DNA of 64,000 nucleotides from CG2-30-58-95 sp964618215 (GCA_964618215.1 CAZTZE010000006.1:1-64000), one strand, 5' to 3'. Numbered from the stretch's first letter, positions 7,739 through 17,064 are shown. Numbers and translations are program-made. Notes: generated from the sequence alone by a model not told the origin.

Positions 7739-9094
7739 TTATACTTCATCCTCCGCTTCCGTCTCTTTCTCGCCCGGCCGGACCTGCCAGAGACTGAATT
7801 GAGCCGTCAGCCGCCCCGGGATGCTTCCCTGCATCAAAACCCCGCCGCGCTCGTGCTCGACGCGCTCGATCTGTCCGACCTCGTGGAACAGTGAGATCAA
7901 CTGTCCCTGCTGGTAAGGCAGGCGCACCAGGATGGGAGTGTAAGTCTCGTAAAGCGCGTTGCGCAGCAGCGCCAGCATGTCGGGGAGGCCATCGCCCGTC
8001 CGGGCGGAGATGGCCACCGACTGCGGGTAATGCTGAATGGCGGAGCGCGCTGCCTGAGGGTCCGCGAGGCGGTCAATTTTATTCAGCACGGTGATCATCG
8101 GAATATGTCCGGCGCCGATCTCTTTCAGCGTGTGCTGGACGGCCTGCGCCTGGTTCAAGGCGTTGGGGTGTGAAATATCCACCACGTGCAGCAGCAGGTC
8201 GGCTTCGGCGATCTCTTCCAGCGTGGCGCGGAAGGCGGCCACCAGCGTGGTGGGTAATTTCTGGATGAAACCGACCGTATCGGTGAGAAGGGCCTGGTAC
8301 CCGCCGGGGAGTTCGACGCGCCGTGTGGTCGGGTCAAGGGTGGCGAACAACTTGTCGGCCACGTAAACATCCGCTTTGGCCAGGCGGTTGAGTAACGTGG
8401 ATTTGCCCGCGTTGGTATAGCCGACCAGCGCCACAATCGGGATGCGCGAGCGTTTACGTTGCAGGCGGTATCTCATGCGGTGGGCGCGCACCTTTTCCAG
8501 TTCGCCTTTCAGGTGGGCGATGCGCTTGCGGATGTTGCGCCGGTCCAATTCCAGTTGCGTTTCGCCAGGGCCGCGCAGGCCCACGCCGCCGACCGAGCCG
8601 GCGCGCCCTCCGCCGCCGCCCGCCTGCCGCGCCAGGTGCGTCCATGCGCCGGTGAGACGCGGCAGGTAGTACTCGTATTGCGCCAGTTCGACCTGCAACA
8701 TGCCTTCGTTGGTATGGGCATGTTGGGCAAAAATATCCAGGATCAGCGCGGTGCGGTCGAGGATGCGGACGTTGGTACCGAGAAGTTTTTCCAGTTCGCG
8801 CTGGTGGCGGGGCGAGAGTTCGTCATCGAAAACGACCAACTGGGCGAGTGTCTCTTCTGCCAGGGCTTTGAGTTCGGCTACTTTTCCCGATCCGATGAAG
8901 GTTACAGCGTTTGCCCGCTCCAGTTTTTGGGTCAGTTCACCGGTCACCTCCAGGCCGGCCGTATCGGCCAGAAGGGCTAATTCGGTGAGTGAATCCTCGA
9001 GCGAGAGCAGGTGTTCCTGCCCGTAAATTTCAACACCGACCAAATAGGCGCGCTCGCGCGGGGGCGTGGTTGACAAAGGGAGTTTTTTAGCCAT
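7739..9094 (-). CDS. hflX: GTPase HflX
   Basis: A ribosome-associated GTPase of the OBG-HflX group that rescues or splits stalled 70S ribosomes under stress. An N-terminal glycine-rich HflX domain (GGGGGRAGSVGGVGLRGPGE, around residues 155-180) precedes the G domain: G1 GYTNAGKST, G3 DTVGF, G4 NKID. Length 451 aa is typical. The start codon overlaps the histidine kinase stop as TAATG, so the two are translationally coupled. The last codons overlap the small membrane protein. Confidence 0.93.
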   Translation of the reverse strand: MAKKLPLSTTPPRERAYLVGVEIYGQEHLLSLEDSLTELALLADTAGLEVTGELTQKLERANAVTFIGSGKVAELKALAEETLAQLVVFDDELSPRHQRELEKLLGTNVRILDRTALILDIFAQHAHTNEGMLQVELAQYEYYLPRLTGAWTHLARQAGGGGGRAGSVGGVGLRGPGETQLELDRRNIRKRIAHLKGELEKVRAHRMRYRLQRKRSRIPIVALVGYTNAGKSTLLNRLAKADVYVADKLFATLDPTTRRVELPGGYQALLTDTVGFIQKLPTTLVAAFRATLEEIAEADLLLHVVDISHPNALNQAQAVQHTLKEIGAGHIPMITVLNKIDRLADPQAARSAIQHYPQSVAISARTGDGLPDMLALLRNALYETYTPILVRLPYQQGQLISLFHEVGQIERVEHERGGVLMQGSIPGRLTAQFSLWQVRPGEKETEAEDEV

Positions 9095-10320
9095 TAATCT
9101 TCTTTCTGATTGACTTCAAAGCCAAAAAGCCTGGCAATGTTGGGATCCGGCGGCTCTGTTCGGATCGGAAGCAGGACATGAAATGTAGATCCGGGACAGC
9201 GTTTCTCGTCGTGCCCTTTTGATTCGACCCAGATCGTCCCGCCATGCGCTTCAAAGATGCCGCGCGCAATCGGCAGACCGAGGCCGGGCCCGCCCCCTTT
9301 GAATTTGGTCTTTCCACTGGAATGTAGCGAAGTATCACCGAGTTGTCCAAATTTATCGAAGATGACGGCCTGATACTCAGGCGAGATACCGATGCCGGTG
9401 TCCGTAATGGTTACTTCGATGAAACCCGGCAATATCCGTCCGTCCACCGTTATCCTGCCGCCATCCGGCGTGTATTTAATCGCATTCGCCAGAATGTTAC
9501 GGAAGGCCTGGTAGAGACGCTCCGCGTCAGCGAAGATCTTCTCTTTGCTGCCGGAAAAGAGATGTATATTCAGGGATTGGCTGCGGGAAGCGAGCGAATC
9601 ATTGATTTCATATTTGAGTTGGTCGAAAACCTGATTTAGCCAAAGGGGTTGGAAATTCAGTGCGAGCAGATTGGTGTCTATCAGCGAGACGTCTATCATG
9701 TCATTGACAATGGAACGTAAACGCTGGATGCCATTGCTGACGCCATCCAGGAGCGAAGCGATTTGACCATTTTCATCCTTCTTGAGCATCTCACCTATCA
9801 TCGCGCTGTAGCCTTCGATGAGCGTCAGTGGGGTCTTGAGTTCGTGGGCGGCCACGGCGATGAAATTCGATTTGTTGCGATCCAGTCGTTCCAGCTCCTG
9901 TTGAATGTCAGCCAATTCATTCGAGATGTAGGTGATGCGCGTTTCCATTTCAAACCGGGCAGCCTTATCCAGGGCATAGGTAAAAATTGGCAACACTGCA
10001 CCCAATAAATCCAGGGCTTCTTTTTCCTTGAGGTCCTCACGGGCGATCTCGTAGGTAAGGATGAGCATGTGATCCAGGACAGCGAAAACGTTCATTTGCC
10101 CTTCCTGGAGGTCGCTCTGCGTCAAGGAGGCTGCCCAGTTGTAAAGCACGGAATCCAGCCAGGTCGGGTAGCCGGTCTCTACGGCATGGATGAGAAGATC
10201 ATAAAACTGATCGAGTTGTTCCTGGAAGTCAGCGCGCACGCCGGCGCCGCGCGCCATGCGATTGATGGCGCGTTGAAGAAAGGCAGGCCGGATTCGAGCC
10301 AGGGTTTCTAGAACGCTCAT
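9094..10320 (-). CDS. Sensor histidine kinase, soluble
   Basis: A 408-residue histidine kinase without transmembrane segments. Residues 1 to about 140 form an alpha-helical domain resembling RsbRD-type N-terminal sensors. The HisKA dimerisation helix carries the phosphorylatable His in AAHELKTPLTLIEGY, followed by the ATPase domain: N box FRNILANAIKYTPDGG, G1 ITDTGIGI, G2 GGPGLGLPIA. No response regulator lies next to it, so its output is unknown. It is coupled to hflX by a one-base overlap; whether the two act together is speculative. Confidence 0.85.
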   Translation of the reverse strand: MSVLETLARIRPAFLQRAINRMARGAGVRADFQEQLDQFYDLLIHAVETGYPTWLDSVLYNWAASLTQSDLQEGQMNVFAVLDHMLILTYEIAREDLKEKEALDLLGAVLPIFTYALDKAARFEMETRITYISNELADIQQELERLDRNKSNFIAVAAHELKTPLTLIEGYSAMIGEMLKKDENGQIASLLDGVSNGIQRLRSIVNDMIDVSLIDTNLLALNFQPLWLNQVFDQLKYEINDSLASRSQSLNIHLFSGSKEKIFADAERLYQAFRNILANAIKYTPDGGRITVDGRILPGFIEVTITDTGIGISPEYQAVIFDKFGQLGDTSLHSSGKTKFKGGGPGLGLPIARGIFEAHGGTIWVESKGHDEKRCPGSTFHVLLPIRTEPPDPNIARLFGFEVNQKED

Positions 10321-10381
10321 AGGCTTTAGTTTAAGTCAGGTTGGCTGTTTTGGCAATGAGGCTAAATGCCGTCATGCCTTG

Positions 10382-11296
10382 TCAGGGACTGCCTTTTTGC
10401 GCGATCACCCAGGCCAGCAAAGTCTCGCCGACAGCTTTCAGGCTTTGCGCGGATACCTTGTCGGCAGTATCGGCGCTGGTGTGCCAGTAGGGGTAATCGA
10501 AATCTATTAGCAATGCCGCTGGGATGCCGGCTTCGAGAAAGGGGGTATGATCATCCAGCATGCTGTATTTAGGCATGGGGATGAAGGTCTTCTCGTATCC
10601 CAGCGCGGCCGCCTGCGCCCATATTTCTGCAACTAACTGGGAATCGGAATTCCTCTCGATGTGGATGTTCAAATCCACGTCGCCGACCATGTCCACGACC
10701 ACGACTGCTTGCGGACGATGCTCGAGCGCGGCGACGAAAGCGCGTGAGCCAAGGATCCAGTCCCAGCCGGGCAGACCGCCGTTATCCTCGGCGTCGAAGA
10801 AGACCAGCCAGACTGGAACGGTATCGGATGGCAACCTGCGCGCCAGTTCGAGCAGCACGGCCACACCCGAGGCGCCGTCGTTGGCCCCTGGCACGGGTTC
10901 GCCGCGCCGCGCCGGGTCGGGGTCGCGGTCGGCGACGAGACGGCTGTCGTAGTGCGCAGCCAGGATGATCTGCGGCGGTTGATTTGACCGGCGGGCGACG
11001 ATGTTCTGAATGGGATGCCCCATCGCCGCGTTATTCTGGACTTCAGCCTGCCAGCCCGCCGATTCCAATTCGGAGCGCATCCATTCCACGATCTGTTCGT
11101 GCGCCAGGCTGCCCGGTATGCGCGTGCCGAGGGAGGTTTGATAGAGCACGTCTTGGTAGGCGCGTTCGCCGTTGAATGCAAGGGAGAGGGGGGAGGGGAG
11201 AAGGGGCGCGATGAAATCGCGCAGCAACAGCCCCAACGCAATGAGGCAAAGCAGGATGACGGCAATGATTAGTGTATAGCGATGGAATCTGTTCAT
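10382..11296 (-). CDS. M28 family zinc peptidase, membrane-anchored
   Basis: A 304-residue aminopeptidase or glutaminyl-cyclase-like protein of family M28. An N-terminal hydrophobic helix (about residues 9-27, LIIAVILLCLIALGLLL) would anchor it facing outwards. Metal-binding motifs are in order: AAHYDSR, GANDGASGVA, FDAEDNGG and DYPYWHTSADTAD. Substrate is not determinable. Its ATG overlaps the trmFO stop (ATGA), so they share a transcript, though no functional link is known. Confidence 0.82.
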   Translation of the reverse strand: MNRFHRYTLIIAVILLCLIALGLLLRDFIAPLLPSPLSLAFNGERAYQDVLYQTSLGTRIPGSLAHEQIVEWMRSELESAGWQAEVQNNAAMGHPIQNIVARRSNQPPQIILAAHYDSRLVADRDPDPARRGEPVPGANDGASGVAVLLELARRLPSDTVPVWLVFFDAEDNGGLPGWDWILGSRAFVAALEHRPQAVVVVDMVGDVDLNIHIERNSDSQLVAEIWAQAAALGYEKTFIPMPKYSMLDDHTPFLEAGIPAALLIDFDYPYWHTSADTADKVSAQSLKAVGETLLAWVIAQKGSP

Positions 11297-12654
11297 TCAA
11301 CCTGTTTTGAATTCAAGAATGTCTCCAGATCCTCCAGCGCGCGCTGGGCATGGGCCGCGGCGCGTTCGCGTTTGTTCAGCCGCTTCCCGCTATCCAGCGG
11401 CGGCAGGATGCCAAAGTTGGCCTTCATCGGCTGGAAATCGGCCAGGTCGGCGTGGGTGATGTAATGACATAACGCGCCGAGCATGGTCGTGACCGGCAGC
11501 GTGAGGGGAGCCTGGCCTTGCAGCAGGCGGGATGCGTTCCAGCCGGCCAGCACCCCGCTGGCGATGTTACCCATATAACCTTCCACGCCAGTGATCTGCC
11601 CGGCGAAGAACAGGTCGTCGCGTCCAGTGAATTGCAGGGTGGGGCGCAATACCTTTGGCGCGGCGATGAAGGTGTTGCGGTGCATCTGTCCATAGCGCAT
11701 AAATTCGGCCCTCTCCAGGCCGGGAATCATGCGCAGCACGCGCCTCTGTTCGGGGAAGGTCAGGTTGGTTTGGAAACCAACCAGGTTGTAAAGGCTGCCG
11801 GCCAGGTTGTCCTGGCGCAATTGGACGACAGCATAAGGACGTTTTTCCTGGTGCGGGTCAGTCAGCCCAACCGGTCGCATCGGTCCGAAGGCCAATGCTT
11901 CGCGCCCGCGGCGTGCCAGGATCTCGACCGGCAGACATCCCTCGAAGAAGCGATGGACGCCGGCCTTGACGCCGCCTTCGACTTCTCTCTCGAAGTCGCG
12001 CAATGGAATGCGCTCGGCAGAAATCAACGCCTCGACAAAAGATACGTATTCTACCTGCGTGAAAGGGCAGTTGATGTAATCACCCGTATCTTGTTCTCCC
12101 TTGCCGTAGCGCGAGGCGCGGAAGGCGACCTCCATGTTGATCGATTCGAGCGTGACTATGGGTGCAATGGCATCGTAGAAATGCAAATGCTCCTCGCCGG
12201 TCAGCTCTGCAATGGCTTTCGAGAGATTTTCGGAAGTCAGCGGGCCGGATGCAATGATGGCTGGGCCGCACGGGATCTCGGTTACTTCCTGGCGATGCAC
12301 TACGATGCGTGGGTGGGATGTGATCCGCTCGCTGACCAGCCGGGAGAAGCCGCCTCGATCAACAGCCAGGGCGCTGCCGGCCGGGATGGCTGTTGCCTGA
12401 GCGCATTCCAGCAGCATCGAGCCGAGGCGACGAAGCTCGTCTTTGAGTACGCCGGAAGCCCGGTCTGGCAGCTTGGAGCCGAGCGAATTCGAGCAAACCA
12501 GTTCGGCCATGTCGTGGGTTTGATGCGCGCCAGTAGAGCGCGCCGGGCGCATTTCGTAGAGCTGCACGCGCAGTCCTCTTTGGGCGGCCTGCCAGGCGGC
12601 TTCGCTGCCGGCCAATCCGCCGCCGACAACGAATAAATCTGGTCTGATGCTCAT
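11293..12654 (-). CDS. trmFO: Methylenetetrahydrofolate-tRNA (uracil-54-C5)-methyltransferase TrmFO
   Basis: A folate- and FAD-dependent enzyme that makes ribothymidine at position 54 of tRNA. The N-terminal FAD dinucleotide-binding motif VVGGGLAGSEAAWQAAQRG and the GVEGYMGNIASG region near the C-terminus are diagnostic. The 453-aa length fits. ATG at 12654 was preferred over an in-frame ATG at 12663 because it forms an ATGA overlap with the upstream stop. TrmFO is widespread in Gram-positive-type and deep-branching bacteria lacking TrmA. Confidence 0.93.
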   Translation of the reverse strand: MSIRPDLFVVGGGLAGSEAAWQAAQRGLRVQLYEMRPARSTGAHQTHDMAELVCSNSLGSKLPDRASGVLKDELRRLGSMLLECAQATAIPAGSALAVDRGGFSRLVSERITSHPRIVVHRQEVTEIPCGPAIIASGPLTSENLSKAIAELTGEEHLHFYDAIAPIVTLESINMEVAFRASRYGKGEQDTGDYINCPFTQVEYVSFVEALISAERIPLRDFEREVEGGVKAGVHRFFEGCLPVEILARRGREALAFGPMRPVGLTDPHQEKRPYAVVQLRQDNLAGSLYNLVGFQTNLTFPEQRRVLRMIPGLERAEFMRYGQMHRNTFIAAPKVLRPTLQFTGRDDLFFAGQITGVEGYMGNIASGVLAGWNASRLLQGQAPLTLPVTTMLGALCHYITHADLADFQPMKANFGILPPLDSGKRLNKRERAAAHAQRALEDLETFLNSKQVE

Positions 12655-13076
12655 GGCCCCCACCGGATATTCGGTGGGACTTCCGGTGGTCTTACCCAGC
12701 TTAACCAGCCGCCCCTGGCGTCCCGTTTTTTGGGTGAGAATTTTTCAAGACCGATGAGGGTCAGGCTCAGACCGAGCAGCGCTGCGCCGATCCATTGAAA
12801 GAATCCCAGAGTCTCGCGTAGCCACAAACGGCTCAATGTAACTGCTACAAAAAACTCGCTCAAACCCAGCAACGCGGTTTGCATCCCGCCCAAATGCTTG
12901 ACACCCAGGAAGAGGGCCAAGCGCGAGAGGAATGTGACCAGAGTCAAGCCGATCAGCGGCCACCAGGATATATGTTCGCTGGGAAGTTGCCGGTCAAAGA
13001 GCAGATAAACGGGGACGACGACTACGCTCATAGCCAGGAGTGTGTAAAGCGTAACGGTGGGGGCGGGGCTGGGCAA
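12651..13076 (-). pseudogene. EamA/DMT-family transporter, 5'-truncated
   Basis: Only the C-terminal half of a drug/metabolite transporter remains (about 141 codons instead of about 290). It has the pattern of one EamA repeat: four to five hydrophobic helices ending with WIGAALLGLSLTLIGLEKF. The frame closes upstream at a stop near 13110, inside repeat-like sequence with CCACGC/GCGTGG arms (13111-13160). The first half of the gene was probably lost by rearrangement. The remnant still overlaps trmFO as ATGA, so it may survive as a coupling ORF. Confidence 0.65.
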
Positions 13077-13233
13077 TAGCAGGGCGTTTGTGGTTATACG
13101 CGTCTACGACATCCACGCCAGGGATGGCTAGCGCGTGGAGATTCGATATCCCACCGCCACGCGTGGGGGGGATAAGCTGAATCCGAGTCTTTTCGGAATT
13201 GGGTGTCCTGGAGTTGCTTATCTCCTAAATGGT

Positions 13234-13773
13234 TCAACATGGCCAGATTTTTATTTCTATAATTCCGGGATTGCCTGAGATTGCAAAACATATCGATTCG
13301 TAATGGCCCCCTTCGTGGCCGCTAATGCATCCATACCTGCCAGAGGAACTATTAGGGAATTTGTTCTTCGCCACCCAGGACGCTACGTCTTCTCCATAGA
13401 CTTCGCTAACTATTGGAATGATTATATCAAAACTGCTGCGTGGAGTAAGGAAAATCATTTCTCCCGTATCAAGAATCCGAATAGTAACTATACCGCTAGT
13501 GCTGGGAGCACTTTTATAAACCAAACAATGGCAATCACCTTCAAGTTCAATATGTTCGATAAAACCATTCGCCTCAAGAATTGATGCCACGCTTGTGGGC
13601 GAAGCAGTAAAGAGGATGGTTGGTGTTTCTGTTGGTGTGATAGGTGTAAATGTTGAAGTAGGGTTAGCCGCTTGTGTTTGTGCTATAGCGGTTTGAATCG
13701 ATGCTTGTGATGGTGCGCAGGCAGCCAACAGGCAAACGGTTAGGATTGTTGAAAAAAAGTTAACTTTACCCAT
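13234..13773 (-). CDS. Putative lipoprotein with Thr/Pro-rich linker
   Basis: A 179-residue secreted protein. The signal peptide ends in a lipobox (LLAAC, Cys at about residue 19), followed by a low-complexity linker (PTSTFTPITPTETPT) and a C-terminal domain of about 115 residues with several cysteines, including a CHC motif. No family is recognised. Codon use looks more AT-rich than the neighbouring housekeeping genes. The same lipobox and linker layout recurs in the protein at 14089. Start ATG at 13773. Confidence 0.6.
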   Translation of the reverse strand: MGKVNFFSTILTVCLLAACAPSQASIQTAIAQTQAANPTSTFTPITPTETPTILFTASPTSVASILEANGFIEHIELEGDCHCLVYKSAPSTSGIVTIRILDTGEMIFLTPRSSFDIIIPIVSEVYGEDVASWVAKNKFPNSSSGRYGCISGHEGGHYESICFAISGNPGIIEIKIWPC

Positions 13774-13795
13774 TTTTCAATCCCTCAATCCGTAA

Positions 13796-14068
13796 TCAAT
13801 GCAAATGAAAACCCTCGCCTGTGACCGCAGGGATGGCGAGCGGATGGTGGTGCAGTAAAATATTCAAGAGGGCTGAGCAGGCCGCGATGATGACGGAAAG
13901 AAGGATGATTACGGCAATGGTCTGAACCGCCGTATTGATTTTCTTTAGAATTTTCATCTGTTCAGAGAGCATGTGCCAAAGCCATTCCTGGTCACTGGGG
14001 ATTAATACGTCTCGTGGGTAGGCTATACCTTTTTTGTCTTCGTTGGCTATTGTGACTGTTTCGGGCAT
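13796..14068 (-). CDS. Small single-pass membrane protein
   Basis: A 90-residue protein with a polar N-terminus and one transmembrane helix (TIAVIILLSVIIAACSALL, about residues 50-70), ending in a His-rich tail. No family is recognised. It lies between two lipoprotein genes on the same strand, so it is probably part of the same small accessory transcript. Confidence 0.5.
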   Translation of the reverse strand: MPETVTIANEDKKGIAYPRDVLIPSDQEWLWHMLSEQMKILKKINTAVQTIAVIILLSVIIAACSALLNILLHHHPLAIPAVTGEGFHLH

Positions 14069-14088
14069 GGGATTCTCCTGGGGAAATG

Positions 14089-14601
14089 TTATTTTGCCGA
14101 GCCGCTACATGTAGCAATAGAGGGGAAGCCACTTGCATTAGCTTCAGCAATAAGCGTATTCCCATCATAGATTTGACATTTGATGCTACCGTCTCCTGAT
14201 ATGATTTGAGCAGATATATAAAGGAAATTACCGGATTGAAAATTGTTGAATATCTTGCAAAATGGTACCCTGTAATCTCCTTGGTCAACCCCCCCTGTAT
14301 CATTCTCAAAAGTCAGCGAAACAGCAGAGACACCAGTTCCTGAAATAATATATTTAATACCATACTTCGATTGAGCACAGTTTTCAAAGGGAGATTTCGT
14401 TGGGCCTGGAACATATGCGGGCATAGGTGTTCGCGTGGGGGCGGCGGTTTGAGTTTGAAAATATGATTGCTTCAGAGCATTGCTTGTGGCGATATAAGCA
14501 GTAGCGGTCGCACTTCTCTCAATTTGGTTTGGGCCGCAAGCAACCAGTATTACAAGTGTGATTATCGAAACGGTCATGGATGAGCGATATAGTTTACCCA
14601 T
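14089..14601 (-). CDS. Putative lipoprotein
   Basis: A 170-residue secreted protein with an N-terminal signal peptide and lipobox LVILVAC (Cys at about residue 22), then a linker with TQTAAPTRTPMP and a C-terminal domain of about 90 residues. It shares the start MGK, the lipobox and the linker style with the lipoprotein at 13234 but the mature domains differ. Function unknown. SD-like AGGAGG precedes the ATG on the minus strand. Confidence 0.6.
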   Translation of the reverse strand: MGKLYRSSMTVSIITLVILVACGPNQIERSATATAYIATSNALKQSYFQTQTAAPTRTPMPAYVPGPTKSPFENCAQSKYGIKYIISGTGVSAVSLTFENDTGGVDQGDYRVPFCKIFNNFQSGNFLYISAQIISGDGSIKCQIYDGNTLIAEANASGFPSIATCSGSAK

Positions 14602-15054
14602 CTCTTATTTCCTCCTGTCTAAATCAAAGCAATCGAAAGCCCCGCTCCAAACGCGGCCGGGATAGTCATGGGGTTCAGAGGTATGACGATGATAACGATA
14701 ACCGAGTGAATATATTATAACAGAGAGGAGCTTATGCTTCTGACTTATATCCCCAACCCTGGGGCTTTACTGCGGATTCAGATAAAACCTATCTCGCTAT
14801 GCCACTTCGTGGTACTTTGCCTTTACTTTTTCGCCAGGTGCGCCAGGTTGTCAATCGGGCTGTGCATCCTGTGCGATTCCAGTAGATCATCATCCACCAT
14901 CTGGGCGTAATGCTGCACCATGTCCAGAGACGAATGACCGAGTAGGGCTTGCAGGTGTAGAACGTCCATACCTGCGCGCAGGGATAGGATAACGAATGTC
15001 CGGCGGAGCGCATGGGGTGACAAGTGGATACCGGCCTTTTTACTCAGGCGGCGG

Positions 15055-15085
15055 AATTATGGTTGCCGAAGGCGCAACCATAATT
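15055..15085. repeat. In-frame palindrome 3 of the integrase (creates a stop)
   Basis: Perfect 12-base arms AATTATGGTTGC and GCAACCATAATT with a 7-base loop. In the integrase frame it encodes LWLRLRQP followed by TAA. Without it the frame would read LLQL-FRRLSKKAG, the expected continuity. Confidence 0.8.
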
Positions 15086-15356
15086 GAAGCAAGCCGTCAC
15101 CCGTAAACCTTCCGCCTTCGCGAGTCTGTATAAGCGGGGCGTTATCGGTCACGCCCTCCAGTGTGCGGCGATAGGCAAGAAGCGCACGGCGCGTTGTGAA
15201 GCCGATAACCACCGAGCGGGCTTTGCCGCCTTTGCCGCGTGTCACACGGGCTAATCCGGTCGCTATGTCCACGTCACCCCAATTCAGGGCAATGACTTCT
15301 GACCGGCGCAGGCCGGTATCCACCATGAGCAGGATAACGGCCTTGTCACGCGGGTT

Positions 15357-15382
15357 ATGGTAGCTTGATTTCGAGCTACCAT
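15357..15382. repeat. In-frame palindrome 2 of the integrase
   Basis: Nine-base arms ATGGTAGCT and AGCTACCAT with an 8-base loop. It encodes the extra residues NGSSKSSYH inside what would otherwise read AACNNPRDKA. Same ATGG-T-GC core as the copies at 15055 and 15669. Confidence 0.8.
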
Positions 15383-15668
15383 TATTGCAGGCGGCCAGGA
15401 CTGTTTGCACCTGCTCAACCGTCAAACAAGGCAATCGCTTCTTTTCCACCTTCGGCATTGCAAAGATGACAGGCGCGGGTAGATAGCCTTCAGCGTGCTA
15501 AAACTTTAACAGTGTGCGAATAGCGCGGGCGTTGTCGTTTACCGTCCAGTCGCTTTTACCGCTTGCAATCAATTCAGCTAGGTATGGGCGGACGTGACGG
15601 GCGTCCGCTTCGGCGGGCGTGGTGACGCTCTGGCCTTCCAGCCAGGCCAGGAACTTGCCGGCCGTGTA

Positions 15669-15691
15669 ATGGTAGCCGACTGCGCTACCAT
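15669..15691. repeat. In-frame palindrome 1 of the integrase
   Basis: Eight-base arms ATGGTAGC and GCTACCAT with a 7-base loop. It encodes GYGSAVGYH between FY and YTAGKFLAWLE. The fourth, imperfect palindrome (15802-15830; 11 of 13 arm positions match) encodes TPALAAGASV and belongs to a different family. Confidence 0.75.
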
Positions 15692-15949
15692 AACCGTAAA
15701 AGGCCAGCGTGTCTTGTGTGCACCGCATGGCCTGCCTTGACAGAACGAAGTCGGTATAGGCGTCCTGCAAGGCAACGGAGGCCAGTTGCCACATAGTCCC
15801 GACACTTGCACCTGCTGCAAGTGCAGGTGTGTTCTTGCGGGAAGCCGGGGAGGCAAGCGTTCTATTTTTAATTATCTTTGATTCTGTGGACATAAAAACC
15901 GCCATATGTGGAGAAAAGGCGGCTTTTTCGGGGGGATCCCCCTATATAG

Positions 15950-16021
15950 AGCGGGTGATGGGATTCGAACCCACGATATTTTGCTTGGGAAGCAAACGTT
16001 CTACCACTGAACTACACCCGC
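15950..16021 (-). tRNA. tRNA-Gly (CCC anticodon)
   Basis: On the minus strand a 72-base cloverleaf begins GCGGGTG and its 3' acceptor half is CACCCGC, followed by discriminator U. The D arm GTTCAGTGGTAGAAC, the anticodon loop TTCCCAA and the T arm GGTTCGAATCC are all present. CCA is not encoded. The 3' end faces the dead integrase, suggesting it was the integration site. Confidence 0.93.
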
Positions 16022-16056
16022 ATTTCAGGGTGATTATACCAGCCCAATTGGGCATG

Positions 16057-17064
16057 TCAAGATTGGCGATTCAAGAGACGATTGGTTAACTCAAACAACG
16101 CTTCTCCGGCCTCGGCCTGGGGATCAGCCTGGCACAAGGATTGCATTGCAAGATTGGTCATCTGATCGGCAGTATCCTGGGTAAAGTCTTTCGCGCCTTC
16201 ACGCGCCAATTGAGCGGCCACGGCGGGGACTTCATCGGAACTTATCGGACCTTCAGCCCAGCGCCGCGCAAACAGGCCTTTTTTCTCCAGGCCGTATAGC
16301 ACCGGTAGCGACTTCTTGCCTGCCGCCAGGTCGCTCTCGGTGGATTTACCGGTCAAGGCGCTGTCGCCCCAGATGCCCAGGTAGTCATCCTGCACCTGGA
16401 AGGCCAGGCCGAGGTGGTGGCCGAAGCTCCGGTACGCCGCTCGAGTCGCCTCTTCCACGCCGCCAAGTACGGCGCCGATTTCCGTACAGCTTGCCAGCAA
16501 CGCGGCGGTCTTGGCAGAGATCATCGGCCAGTAATCTTGAATGGCTAAAGAATTTCGCTTTTCGTATGAAATATCCAAATATTGACCGCGCGTCAGATCG
16601 AGGCAGGCCTGGTGCAGAAGGTTACCGGTCATAAAAATCGCTTCCGCAGGGAATTTGCCTTGCAGATCAAAAAGGGCTAAATGCGCCAGAATAAATAGGG
16701 CATCCCCGGCGTTGATCGCCTGTGGCATGCCCCATTTCTTCCAAACGGTGGGTCGCCCGCGCCGCAAATCGGACTGGTCCTGGATGTCATCGTGAACGAG
16801 CGAGAAATTGTGGATGAGTTCGATGCAGGCCGCGGCTGGTAGAGCGAATTGCCAATTCGCTCCACAAGAGGCGGTGGTAAGCAACACCAGCAGCGGGCGG
16901 ATGCGCTTGCCCATCGCCTCCGCGCCGGCGCCCTCTCCCGTCCAGCCCATGTGATAGGTGAGCAATTCGTGAAAAGGACGCGTGCGCGGTTCGTCGAGCC
17001 GGGCGATCTGGCGTTGGAGTTCGGATTCGATAGAGGAGAGGAAAGTATTGATGAGATCAGTCAT
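16057..17064 (-). CDS. Polyprenyl (geranylgeranyl-type) diphosphate synthase
   Basis: A trans-prenyltransferase (335 aa) that condenses isopentenyl diphosphate with allylic diphosphates. The first aspartate-rich motif is VHDDIQDQSDLRRGRPTVW and the second is FQVQDDYLGIWGD. Chain length cannot be set from sequence alone. It belongs with fni at 18475 on the same strand: isomerised C5 units made there feed this enzyme. It lies 15 bases after the 116-aa gene upstream, so it is probably in the same transcript. Confidence 0.9.
   Translation of the reverse strand: MTDLINTFLSSIESELQRQIARLDEPRTRPFHELLTYHMGWTGEGAGAEAMGKRIRPLLVLLTTASCGANWQFALPAAACIELIHNFSLVHDDIQDQSDLRRGRPTVWKKWGMPQAINAGDALFILAHLALFDLQGKFPAEAIFMTGNLLHQACLDLTRGQYLDISYEKRNSLAIQDYWPMISAKTAALLASCTEIGAVLGGVEEATRAAYRSFGHHLGLAFQVQDDYLGIWGDSALTGKSTESDLAAGKKSLPVLYGLEKKGLFARRWAEGPISSDEVPAVAAQLAREGAKDFTQDTADQMTNLAMQSLCQADPQAEAGEALFELTNRLLNRQS

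Larger units (their letters stand above)
14823..15905 (-). pseudogene. Tyrosine recombinase/integrase with two in-frame stops and palindromic insertions
   Basis: One reading frame over 361 codons encodes a phage-type integrase: an N-terminal SAM-like core-binding domain (15498-15905), a catalytic segment with TGLRRSEVIALNWGD (15057-15458), and the C-terminal HALRRTF...LGHSSLDMVQHYA with the nucleophile Tyr (14823-15056). Two stops interrupt it: TAG at 15498-15500, where the neighbours FxHAEGYLPAP suggest an original Trp, and TAA at 15057-15059, which lies inside a palindrome. Three palindromes of one family plus a fourth, different one sit in frame in the ORF. Its 5' end lies 45 bases from tRNA-Gly, a typical integration neighbourhood. 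It is unlikely to make active recombinase. Confidence 0.8.

Noticed and set aside
11518..12636. Plus-strand frame of 372 codons
   Set aside because: Antisense of trmFO; no ribosome site and no recognisable domain.
15057..15500. Recoding (stop read-through) of the integrase
   Set aside because: The stops are TAG and TAA, with no sign elsewhere of a changed code; one arises from a repeat and the other from a likely Trp-to-stop change, so decay is simpler.
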